Assembly: GCF_002806945.1 (NCBI RefSeq)
Contig: NZ_NIHC01000006.1
Coordinates: 1 to 64,000 of the forward strand
Reading direction: 5' to 3'
DNA from: Marinobacter salexigens
Lineage (GTDB): Bacteria; Pseudomonadota; Gammaproteobacteria; Pseudomonadales; Oleiphilaceae
Length of the DNA stretch: 64,000 nucleotides
Part shown: piece by piece, positions 41,841 to 49,802 of the stretch
Layout of the letters: each line of letters starts with the position of its first letter
Numbering within the stretch: position 1 is the stretch's first letter
The notes under the pieces: generated by a model
Database searches by the model: none
The model's input: only the letters and a program-made list of their open reading frames with translations
Told to the model about the DNA's origin: nothing
Made by a program: the position numbers and the translations under genes

Positions 41841-42668
41841 TTATTTTTTCCTGTAAATGATTCCGGGGTGGCACTGAACCATTTCGTAAAGATCCGACAG
41901 GCCATTGAGCGATTCTGATGCACCCAAAATCAGATAGCCGCCAGGGTTCAAGGTGGCGTGAATACGGGTAAGGATGTCTTTTTTAAGGTGCGCGGAGAAG
42001 TAGATCAACACATTGCGGCACATCACGATATCGAACTTGCCCAATATGTAACGTTCAAGAAGGTTGAGCTCTTTGAACTCAACCATACTTTTGATTTCGG
42101 GTTTGATCTGCCAACCGCCATTGGCAGACGGAGTAAAATAGTGTCTCTGGCGTTCCGGTGACAACCCTCTACCGATAGCGATCATCTCATACTCACCGCG
42201 GCGGGCCACCTCCAGCACACTTTTGGATATATCCGTTGCGGTTACTTTGACATTAAGCAGTTTTCCGGGTTTCTGGCGGCGAAACTCATCAACGATCATA
42301 CCAACGGAGTATGGTTCCTGGCCGGTAGAGCATGCGGCAGACCAGACACGCAGAGGGGTTGCGGGCGAACGGGCCGCAAATTCAGGAAGCAGCTTTTCCT
42401 GCAGGATACGGAACGGGTGATTATCACGAAACCAAAGGGTTTCGTTGGTGGTCATAGCATCGATCACCACCTCTCTGAGCCTCCCCCTGCCCGACTTATT
42501 AAGAAGCCCAAGAAGCTCCCCCAGAGTGCTCAGATCGTTCTCTTCGAGAATCCGCCGTAGCCGGCTCTTCACAAGGTATTGCTTGTTTTCGCCCAGCAAA
42601 ATACCACACGCGTCCTGCAGGAACGATTTGAAGGCTTCATATTCCTGTGGGGTAATGTCTGCTTTCAT
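41841..42668 (-). CDS. cheR: Chemotaxis protein methyltransferase
   Basis: This 275-residue protein has the CheR N-terminal all-helical domain and a SAM domain with VWSAACSTGQEPYSVGM near residue 112 and FDIVMCRNVLIYFS near 212. It methylates glutamates of chemoreceptors. It lies 40 bp after cheV in the flagellar-chemotaxis cluster. Confidence 0.9.
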   Translation of the reverse strand: MKADITPQEYEAFKSFLQDACGILLGENKQYLVKSRLRRILEENDLSTLGELLGLLNKSGRGRLREVVIDAMTTNETLWFRDNHPFRILQEKLLPEFAARSPATPLRVWSAACSTGQEPYSVGMIVDEFRRQKPGKLLNVKVTATDISKSVLEVARRGEYEMIAIGRGLSPERQRHYFTPSANGGWQIKPEIKSMVEFKELNLLERYILGKFDIVMCRNVLIYFSAHLKKDILTRIHATLNPGGYLILGASESLNGLSDLYEMVQCHPGIIYRKK

Positions 42669-42708
42669 TGGTTCTCAGTTCTGTATGAAGTGCCAGTCGA
42701 ACACAGTG

Positions 42709-43638
42709 TCAGTTCTGGTCAATAATTTCCATGATCCGTTCAGCCAACTCATCCGGACTGAACTTTGCCATAAAGTCGTCCGCGCCAACCTTTTTTACCA
42801 TCGCCTTGTTAAACACACCGCTCAGGGATGTGTGGAGCATTACAAAGAGATCACTGAGTGCGGGGTCACTTTTTATTTTGGTAACCAATGTGTACCCATC
42901 CATCTCAGGCATTTCCACATCCGAGATAATCATTGAAAAATGATCCGTAGCTTTTGAGCCGTCAGCGGTAATTTCCATAAGAAATTCGTGGGCCTGCTTC
43001 CCGTCATTTCGCATGACCACGTCCATCCCAATCGCCGTCAGGCAGCGCTCAAGCTGTCTACGAGCAACCGTAGAATCATCCACTACAAGAACCGGCAACT
43101 GCCCCGGCGCCCTTTCAGCACTCTTGCTGCGAATATCTTCAGCCACATCATCCTGAAGCGGAGAAACTTCTGAAAGAATCTTCTCTACATCAATGATTTC
43201 CGCCAACTTATCATCAATTTTGGTAACAGCCGTAAGGTAGATATCCTTACCTGCCACTTTCGGGGGTGGAAGAATGTCTTCCCAATTCATATTCAGGATC
43301 CGGTCGACACCGGTTACCAGAAAGCCTTGGGTTTTCCGGTTGTACTCTGTAATGATCACAAAGCTGTCGGGCAACTCTTCCTGCGGAATACCCGGCAAAC
43401 CAATAGCCATGCTCAAGTCAATAACCGGAATGGTCTCCCCCCGGGTGTGTGCCACGCCGCGAACAACAGACCGGCTGTTAGGCATGGAGTACAGTTTGGG
43501 GCACTGAAGTACTTCCTTCACCTTGAACACATTAATGCCGTATATCTGCCGCCCTCGCAGGCGGAAAAGAAGAAGTTCAAGACGATTCTGCCCTACCAGC
43601 TGGGTGCGCTGGTTTACACTGTCCAATACCCCTGCCAT
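42709..43638 (-). CDS. cheV: Chemotaxis coupling protein CheV
   Basis: Starting at ATG 43638 behind GGAGAG gives 309 residues: an N-terminal CheW domain (LLLFRLRGRQIYGINVFKVKEV, VRGVAHTRGETIPVIDL) and a C-terminal receiver with Asp in MIISDVEMPEMDGYT and Lys in DDFMAKF. It couples receptors to CheA and is itself phosphorylated. Stop to cheR start is 40 bp. Confidence 0.9.
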   Translation of the reverse strand: MAGVLDSVNQRTQLVGQNRLELLLFRLRGRQIYGINVFKVKEVLQCPKLYSMPNSRSVVRGVAHTRGETIPVIDLSMAIGLPGIPQEELPDSFVIITEYNRKTQGFLVTGVDRILNMNWEDILPPPKVAGKDIYLTAVTKIDDKLAEIIDVEKILSEVSPLQDDVAEDIRSKSAERAPGQLPVLVVDDSTVARRQLERCLTAIGMDVVMRNDGKQAHEFLMEITADGSKATDHFSMIISDVEMPEMDGYTLVTKIKSDPALSDLFVMLHTSLSGVFNKAMVKKVGADDFMAKFSPDELAERIMEIIDQN

Positions 43639-43707
43639 CGCAGTCTCTCCTGGCCGGTCAGATGCGCCGGCATACATTTTGCTGTTCTATTACATTGAGT
43701 GGTCAGT

Positions 43708-43725
43708 GCGACGTAAAAACGTCGC
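43708..43725. other. Perfect hairpin between cheV and flgA
   Basis: GCGACGT-AAAA-ACGTCGC is a perfect 7-bp stem with a four-base loop in the divergent gap between cheV and flgA. It could be a regulator site or a 5' leader hairpin of cheV. Role unknown. Confidence 0.4.
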
Positions 43726-43827
43726 CTACAAGCGGATCGGCCTGCTTAACGGCCAGAGCACCACAATCCTTAGGCATTTTCAGTGAAATTTGCCGGAATA
43801 CAGACAGCATAGGACAAACCAGCCGAT

Positions 43828-44529
43828 ATGCGCACCCAGCTTTTTGTATGGTTCTTGTTGATGGCGAGCTTGATCAGTCCGGTTCAGGCAGAAACGACTG
43901 CGGATGAGATACGCGTTGCAGCCACTTCATTCCTCAAAGCCTTCGCAAAAGAGCAAGGCAAAAGGGCCTACGAAGTTGCATACGAAACCGGCCACATTGA
44001 TAGCAGGCTGGCCCTTGCCCCCTGTACTGCCGCTCTTTCAGTAGAATTTACTGGCGACCCATGGAAAACCGAGCACCCCTCACTTCAGGTAGCCTGCAGC
44101 GGTGAACGCCCATGGCGAATGTTTGTAACCACCACTGTCTCCATCCGCGGCCCTGCACTGGTTGCGGCACGCCCTCTTGGCCGCGGTGAGCGGATTACAG
44201 GCAGTATGCTCAAAACCCGGCCAGTGATTGTAAACGCAAGTCGTCGGGGAATCATTTCTGATGCACAACTGATAAAAGGCATGATCGTGCGCCGTCCCGT
44301 AAATGCAGGCTCCGTGATCACGCCTGATCTGCTGGAGGCACCAAACGCTGTTAGCCGGGGGGATCATGTTATTATCACTGCCCGCCGCGGGTCCTTTTCT
44401 GTTCGCTCCCGCGGCAAGGCCTTGGCTAACGCGTCAATAGGAGAGCAGGTTCTGGTAGAAAACCTGGGCTCTTCCCGTACTTTGAGGGCGAACGTCATCG
44501 CTCCGGGGCACGTTGAAATACCAATGTAA
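43828..44529 (+). CDS. flgA: Flagellar P-ring assembly chaperone
   Basis: This 233-residue protein has a signal peptide ending PVQA near residue 20. The body matches FlgA: an N-terminal domain with SRLALAPCTAAL and a C-terminal SAF domain (AARPLGRGERITGSML, then RRPVNAGSVITPDLLEAP). It helps FlgI form the periplasmic P ring. It lies before flgM, divergent from cheV. Confidence 0.9.
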   Translation: MRTQLFVWFLLMASLISPVQAETTADEIRVAATSFLKAFAKEQGKRAYEVAYETGHIDSRLALAPCTAALSVEFTGDPWKTEHPSLQVACSGERPWRMFVTTTVSIRGPALVAARPLGRGERITGSMLKTRPVIVNASRRGIISDAQLIKGMIVRRPVNAGSVITPDLLEAPNAVSRGDHVIITARRGSFSVRSRGKALANASIGEQVLVENLGSSRTLRANVIAPGHVEIPM

Positions 44530-44652
44530 CTACGATGACGGCAGATTCATTCCGGTGGCAATAACATGCCGCCGGATTGCCCAAGCCGCAGGTGACCGCA
44601 AGTCGTATTAAAAAATGTGACAATTTGTTAACAAAAAATGCACGCCTGACCC

Positions 44653-44679
44653 TAAAGTATGGCGGTGCTATGCCGTTAA
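44653..44679 (+). promoter_or_regulatory. FliA (sigma-28) promoter of flgM
   Basis: TAAAGTAT, an 11-bp spacer and GCCGTTAA match the sigma-28 consensus TAAAGTTT-N11-GCCGATAA with one mismatch in each block. It lies 61 bp before the flgM ATG, the expected place for a late flagellar promoter. Confidence 0.75.
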
Positions 44680-44739
44680 ATAGTTATAAACCCAAGTCAG
44701 CCCGCGAAGGTGCGGCTTAACCGTAAAGCAGGTATCGAT

Positions 44740-45066
44740 ATGTCAGTTGACTTAAATGGAATTGGCCAAGGCCAGGTCAACACCCAGAGAACCACGGCCG
44801 ATAAGTCCGCAAACACCCAGAGCGCCAAGCAAGCCACTCCTGAACAGGCTAGCGCGAAAGCTCAGAGTGCCCGCGGTGAAAACGTAAACCTGAGCAGTCA
44901 GGCCAGGAACCTCAAGCAGCTCGAACAAAAACTTGGGGACTACCCTGAGATGGACGATGAGCGAATCGAACAGATTCGTTCTGCGCTAGAAAATGGCACC
45001 TATAAAGTCGATGCAGAAAAGCTGGCCCAAAAAATGCTTGATATGGATAAAAGCATTTTTGGATGA
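44740..45066 (+). CDS. flgM: Anti-sigma-28 factor
   Basis: Starting at ATG 44740 gives 108 residues. The C-terminal half (NLSSQARNLKQLEQKL, ...RIEQIRSALENGTYKVDAEKLAQKML) is the FlgM sigma-binding helix pair; the N-terminal half is disordered and Gln/Ser-rich, as in the family. An earlier GTG at 44710 lacks support. It holds FliA inactive until the hook is complete. It is transcribed from its own sigma-28 promoter with flgN seven bases downstream. Confidence 0.85.
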   Translation: MSVDLNGIGQGQVNTQRTTADKSANTQSAKQATPEQASAKAQSARGENVNLSSQARNLKQLEQKLGDYPEMDDERIEQIRSALENGTYKVDAEKLAQKMLDMDKSIFG

Positions 45067-45073
45067 GTAAATC

Positions 45074-45544
45074 ATGGCTGCAACTGACGATCTGAAACAT
45101 CTTATTTCTCTGGATATCCGCCAGCTCGAAACCTTGGCGGATATCCTGAAGAAAGAGAATTCCTGCCTGTCTGAATCCAATGCCAAAGAGCTCGAATCAC
45201 TGACTCGACAAAAGAACGCCATTTTGGGAGAGATTCGGGAGCGCGCAAAGCAGAAGATTCACACGCTAGTGGCAATGGGTTTTCGACCGGACAACGGCGA
45301 CCCCACACGCTTCATTCGCAGCGCCGGCCTTGATGACCTTTACACCCTCTGGCTTGAAGCCGACACAAAGCTCCGCGAGTGTCACACTCTAAATGAAAAC
45401 AACGGGCGTATTGTCAGCCATCTGCAAAAACGCCTGAACCGGCTTACCGACATCTTCCGGGGAGCTTCTGGCCAACAAAAACTCTATGGCGCCAAAGGCC
45501 AGCAAACAACCGTGTCAAGCAGAACGGTGCTTGCCAGCGCCTGA
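45074..45544 (+). CDS. flgN: Flagellar export chaperone for hook-associated proteins
   Basis: This 156-residue protein is largely alpha-helical with a leucine-rich N-terminal half (LETLADILKKENSCL, LESLTRQKNAILGEI), typical of FlgN, which guides FlgK and FlgL to the export gate. Identification leans on the position directly after flgM. Confidence 0.8.
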   Translation: MAATDDLKHLISLDIRQLETLADILKKENSCLSESNAKELESLTRQKNAILGEIRERAKQKIHTLVAMGFRPDNGDPTRFIRSAGLDDLYTLWLEADTKLRECHTLNENNGRIVSHLQKRLNRLTDIFRGASGQQKLYGAKGQQTTVSSRTVLASA

Positions 45545-46288
45545 TTAACGGGTATAGATGGTCATTTTGGAATCGGGGCTGAAACGAATGTCCTGGATAC
45601 TGACATTCCCCATGGATGGACTGCCCCCACCCCTGACCCGGATATTATCCATGCGAATTTCTTCAATGCGCTCAGGAAAGGCCATGGTGACCCTGCCATT
45701 CTCAGCCACCGTGTAGCGTGGCTCTCCTTCCCGATAATGGACTCCAGAGATAGAGAAATCTGAATCCAGAACATTAAGCACAGGGACAAACACGTTTGCG
45801 GTGAGCTTCATGCCCTCTATGACATCAGGCTCTACTTGGCTGTTACTCCCTTCAGCATCCGCGCTACCTGCCATGCTACCGACACTGGCAACATGATCAA
45901 ACAAAGAACTATTGCGCTGTCCAGAGACCGCGGACAACTCGTCTTCTGTCAACGGCGCCATTCCAGCCACATTGAAAAGCTGACCCGCTTCTGCAGCCTG
46001 AGCTGCACTCGCATTATTACTCGCCGCAAATGTAACCAATGGCTGGAAAGGAAGCGTTGCCATGGTGACCATAGCTGCTGCGTTGCGATAACGGGATTGA
46101 TGCTTCAGCACCCGCCCAAGTTCTTTCTCGGTTATCCAACCGGCGGCAATGAACACTTCGCCCAGGCGGACCCCACTCTCGCGCTGCAATCTGAGGCCTT
46201 CGGCAACCTGGTTCTCTGACAGGTAACCACGATTGATCAGCAGTCGCCCTAGTCGTGACTTTTCCTCAAATCCTTTATGGAATCTCAC
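45545..46288 (-). CDS. MshEN-domain protein with a SGQ-motif surface-type region
   Basis: This 247-residue protein starts with an MshEN/GspE-like N-domain: LGRLLINRGYLSENQVAEGLRLQRES and a second VRLGEVFIAAGWITEKELGRVL (about residues 10-55). A hydrophobic segment (about 65-85) follows. Then comes LTEDELSAVSGQ, resembling the L-x-x-x-E-L-S-x-V-S/T-G-Q motif of surface-associated proteins (DUF6160-type), and a strand-rich C-terminus. MshEN normally precedes a type II/IV secretion ATPase; no ATPase domain is present here. It converges with flgN with no gap. Function unknown. Confidence 0.6.
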   Translation of the reverse strand: MRFHKGFEEKSRLGRLLINRGYLSENQVAEGLRLQRESGVRLGEVFIAAGWITEKELGRVLKHQSRYRNAAAMVTMATLPFQPLVTFAASNNASAAQAAEAGQLFNVAGMAPLTEDELSAVSGQRNSSLFDHVASVGSMAGSADAEGSNSQVEPDVIEGMKLTANVFVPVLNVLDSDFSISGVHYREGEPRYTVAENGRVTMAFPERIEEIRMDNIRVRGGGSPSMGNVSIQDIRFSPDSKMTIYTR

Positions 46289-46504
46289 TAAGCCTCTCCC
46301 ATTTCCTACAGTGATTACCGTACATCCCGACCCGGTGAGTTAGTTACTGCTCAAAGATCCATAAAATATTAGCTGATAGCTGCGGAAACTGCGCGGACGC
46401 GTGTCTCGAATAATCAATCAAATCTGATAAGATCGGAGCACAATTGAGCGTCCCTGATTATTACAGGAAACTCACCTGCTGCTAAACAATCTGAGAGCCT
46501 GGCA

Positions 46505-47116
46505 ATGACAAATTTGGTAAAACCCCTGAGCAATGTGATCCATGCCGTACTTATATTTCTTGGCTTGTCGCTTATGACCCTTCAGGCTCATGCCGAAACC
46601 AATTCAAACGATGCAAACTCTGAACTACCAAAAGTACGCATACTAACGAGTGAAGGAGCAATTGAGCTGCAACTTCGCCCGGATGTGGCTCCAAAAACAG
46701 TAGAGAACTTTCTGCAATATGCCCGCGACGGATTTTTTGACGGCACTATCTACCACCGGGTCATTCCCGGCTTCATGATTCAGGGGGGCGGCTTTTCAGA
46801 GGATATGGCGCGTAAGCAAACCCGTCCTGCCATCCGAAACGAAGCCTCACCAACCTTACCCAACCTGCGCGGCACGGTTGCTATGGCAAGAACTAACGCG
46901 CCGGATTCTGCAACGTCCCAGTTTTTTATTAACGTTGCCAACAACGACTTCCTGAACGCTGGGGTTCGTGGTGCCGGCTACGCAGTTTTCGGGAAAGTTA
47001 CGTCAGGCATGGGTGTCGTCGACAAGATTGCTGGCGTAAAAACCACCCGAATCCGTGGAATGGCCGATGTCCCCGTAACACCAGTAATCATCGAAAGCGT
47101 TAGCCTGGTGGAGTAG
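46505..47116 (+). CDS. Periplasmic cyclophilin-type peptidyl-prolyl isomerase
   Basis: This 203-residue protein has a signal peptide ending AHAE near residue 31 and a cyclophilin fold: [32 protein letters not shown], then [13 protein letters not shown]. The catalytic Arg is in YHRV. It resembles PpiA and likely helps folding in the periplasm. It is 17 bp upstream of mnmC and likely co-transcribed. Confidence 0.85.
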   Translation: MTNLVKPLSNVIHAVLIFLGLSLMTLQAHAETNSNDANSELPKVRILTSEGAIELQLRPDVAPKTVENFLQYARDGFFDGTIYHRVIPGFMIQGGGFSEDMARKQTRPAIRNEASPTLPNLRGTVAMARTNAPDSATSQFFINVANNDFLNAGVRGAGYAVFGKVTSGMGVVDKIAGVKTTRIRGMADVPVTPVIIESVSLVE

Positions 47117-47133
47117 CACGGCAGGGCAACACG

Positions 47134-49047
47134 ATGACAGCAACCACTGTACCGCCAGCCATAGAGCCGGCGGAACTGATTTGGCGCGATGGGGTGCCAG
47201 AATCCAGGCGTTTCGGTGATATCTATTTCAGCCGCGAAAATGGGCTGGAGGAATCCCGCTACGTGTTTATTGGGCACAATAATCTGCCCATGCGCTTTGC
47301 TGAGATCCCGGAAGCCGGGAATTTCGTGATAGCAGAGAGCGGTTTTGGCACAGGCCTGAACTTTCTATCGACATGGCAGGCCTGGCAAACACACAGTCCT
47401 TCGCATGCAGCTACCCTCCATTATATTGCTGCTGAACGATTTCCTTTGACTCGCCAGGATCTCGAAAAATCCCTGTCATTGTGGCCAGAACTCAGGGAGC
47501 TATCAAAAGAACTGATCGCCAACTACCCGCCCCTGATTAGCGGCACCCACCGGCTGGTACTGGATGGTGGGCGCGTGCGCCTGACCCTGTTTTTCGGTGA
47601 CATTAAAGACGCTTTGGATGCATTGAGTTTCCAGGCCGACGCCTGGTATCTGGACGGTTTTGCGCCAGCACGGAACCCGGAAATGTGGCAGGAAACCATT
47701 CTTCACAGGCTCACTCAGCACAGCAGCGAAGGCACTACGATTGCGACCTTCACTGCTGCCGGGCAAATCCGCCGGGCACTGATTAGTGCAGGCTTCAATA
47801 TGCAGAAGTCTCGTGGTTTTGGCCGTAAACGATCTATGCTAAGTGGGGTCTACGAGCCGGAAATTCCACCTTTAAACACACCCGGAACACCTGAAAGCCC
47901 GGCCACATCAGTCGCTGTTATTGGCGCAGGTATCGCGGGTTGTTTGCTGGCACATAACCTCGCCCAAAGAGGCTATAGCGTTACGCTCATAGATTCAGCA
48001 GACGAGTGCGGATCAGCCGCATCCGGTAACCTTCAGGGCGCCATGTACGTTAAACTTGGTGTCGAGTTTAATCACCAAACCGAACTTGCCCTCTCTGCAC
48101 TCACTTTCAGCCAGAGGCTCTACAACACTCAAGCAGCCAACCTTTGGCACCCAACCGGCCTGCTGCAGCTAGCTTGGAACCCTGGCGAAGAAGATCGCCA
48201 ACGACGGTTTATTGAGCGCAACCAATACCCGGCAGATATTTTGCGCCCGGTAAACCGACAAGAAGCCGAAGCCCTTACAGGTGGGAAGCTGGAATCTGGC
48301 GGTTTATGGTTTCCCGCCAGCGGTTGGCTTGAGCCCGGAAAACTTTGCAAAGCTCTGGCCATGCACCCGCGTATCAATAAACTACTGGGTTGTTCCATAA
48401 CGCAGATGACAGCCTCAGCAGATGGCTGGCACCTTTTGGGACCCGATTCACTCACGCCAAACCTGTATGCAGACCGCGTTGTGATCTGCGCTGGCCATTT
48501 AAGCCCACAGATCATTCCAGGTACCGGTGGGTTTCGCTTCAAAGCAATTCGTGGACAGGTCACTTACCTGCCTGACGCGATTGCTAACAGCCCGAAGGCC
48601 GTTGTCTGCGGTGCTCGGTATCTCAATCCAGCCCACGGCGACCAAGACCAGAAAATGGCGGTCATTGGCGCGACGTTTGACCTTCACAATACAGACCCCT
48701 CGACTACAGTGGAGAGTCACAGGGAGAATATTCAGGCGCTTTCAGCCATGGTGCCGCAAATGCTCTCGGCGGACCTGGCAACCGGAACTTTGCCCGAACA
48801 ACTCGAAGGCCGCGTTGGGTTCCGCTGCACCACGCATGATTACCAGCCTGTCGCCGGACAGTTTTATAATAGTGAGGGGCGAGAAGTGACCGGGCTCTAC
48901 CTTTTGACAGGTCTTGGCAGCAAAGGCCTTACATATGCCCCCCTGCTCGCAGAGTTTGTTGCAGACCAGATAACAGGGCAACCAGCTGCTTTACCGGCGC
49001 TTCTGGCCAAAAGGCTTGCATCCGGGCGCATGCATCAACCGAAATAG
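47134..49047 (+). CDS. mnmC: Bifunctional tRNA mnm5s2U34 methyltransferase/FAD oxidoreductase
   Basis: This 637-residue protein joins a SAM methyltransferase domain (ESGFGTGLNFLSTWQAW near residue 70; DGFAPARNPEMW near 178) with an FAD domain (VAVIGAGIAGCLLAHNLAQRG near 262; YLLTGLGSKGLTYAPLLAEF near 588). Length and order match MnmC, which completes mnm5s2U at position 34 of several tRNAs. Confidence 0.95.
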   Translation: MTATTVPPAIEPAELIWRDGVPESRRFGDIYFSRENGLEESRYVFIGHNNLPMRFAEIPEAGNFVIAESGFGTGLNFLSTWQAWQTHSPSHAATLHYIAAERFPLTRQDLEKSLSLWPELRELSKELIANYPPLISGTHRLVLDGGRVRLTLFFGDIKDALDALSFQADAWYLDGFAPARNPEMWQETILHRLTQHSSEGTTIATFTAAGQIRRALISAGFNMQKSRGFGRKRSMLSGVYEPEIPPLNTPGTPESPATSVAVIGAGIAGCLLAHNLAQRGYSVTLIDSADECGSAASGNLQGAMYVKLGVEFNHQTELALSALTFSQRLYNTQAANLWHPTGLLQLAWNPGEEDRQRRFIERNQYPADILRPVNRQEAEALTGGKLESGGLWFPASGWLEPGKLCKALAMHPRINKLLGCSITQMTASADGWHLLGPDSLTPNLYADRVVICAGHLSPQIIPGTGGFRFKAIRGQVTYLPDAIANSPKAVVCGARYLNPAHGDQDQKMAVIGATFDLHNTDPSTTVESHRENIQALSAMVPQMLSADLATGTLPEQLEGRVGFRCTTHDYQPVAGQFYNSEGREVTGLYLLTGLGSKGLTYAPLLAEFVADQITGQPAALPALLAKRLASGRMHQPK

Positions 49048-49134
49048 GTGTCTTTGTAATCAGTTTTTCCTAATGCTCAGCGTTAAGCCGCCGATACAAG
49101 TAGGGACAGGTGGGTTTTTCAGAGGATAAGACAG

Positions 49135-49767
49135 GTGTCGATTTTTGTCAGCGAGCCAGGCCGCCCGGTTGGGACAAGGCTACCGGAAGTGTTTCGGGGG
49201 CGGCGTGTGGGTGATGTCAGCGAACTGACAGAAAGTCAGCCCATCAATACAGAGCGCAGTGAAGCAACGGATGCGGAATTTCAGCTCGCTGCAAGGTCCG
49301 GTCGGCATCGCGCTCTGGAAGAATACGGAGCTGCCGGCGCGGGCGAGCGTAAAGATCAGCGGTCTTATCTACCTGTGTCTTCTATCTGTTCCCCTGCCCT
49401 GCACTCTTTACCTGCCTCATCTACCGTAGCAGAGGCACTGGAAATGATGGCTGAGCAAAGCGCCAATCATTTGGTCGTTACTGCCGATACCAACGTTGCC
49501 GGGCTTGTATCCCAGCAGTGGCTTTTAGCCTGGCTCCATGAGCACCAGGCCGACGCTATAAGCCAGAGCCTGACCCAAATAGAATTACCTGCATTCCTGA
49601 CGGCCTCTCCCGAAACCGATGCACATCAGCTCGCAAGACTCATGCTGGCACATCAGCTAAATGCGGCACTTGTGATTGATGCACAAGGCGAAGCCACTGG
49701 TATTGTTACCAGCACCGATTATCTTCGGCTGTACGCGAGCCTGGGGAGCCAGCAAGGCAGTGTTTAA
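49135..49767 (+). CDS. CBS-domain protein
   Basis: This 210-residue protein starts at GTG 49135. The C-terminal half (about 82-205) carries two CBS motifs (SSTVAEALEMMAEQSANHLVVT, ...AHQLARLMLAHQLNAALVIDAQG, then IVTSTDYLRL). The N-terminal ~80 residues have no clear fold and are polar. CBS pairs bind adenosine ligands and tune partners; no partner is apparent. Confidence 0.7.
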   Translation: MSIFVSEPGRPVGTRLPEVFRGRRVGDVSELTESQPINTERSEATDAEFQLAARSGRHRALEEYGAAGAGERKDQRSYLPVSSICSPALHSLPASSTVAEALEMMAEQSANHLVVTADTNVAGLVSQQWLLAWLHEHQADAISQSLTQIELPAFLTASPETDAHQLARLMLAHQLNAALVIDAQGEATGIVTSTDYLRLYASLGSQQGSV

Positions 49768-49802
49768 GCGACAGCAAGGGTTCTTGTCTTGTTGCGGATC
49801 TA

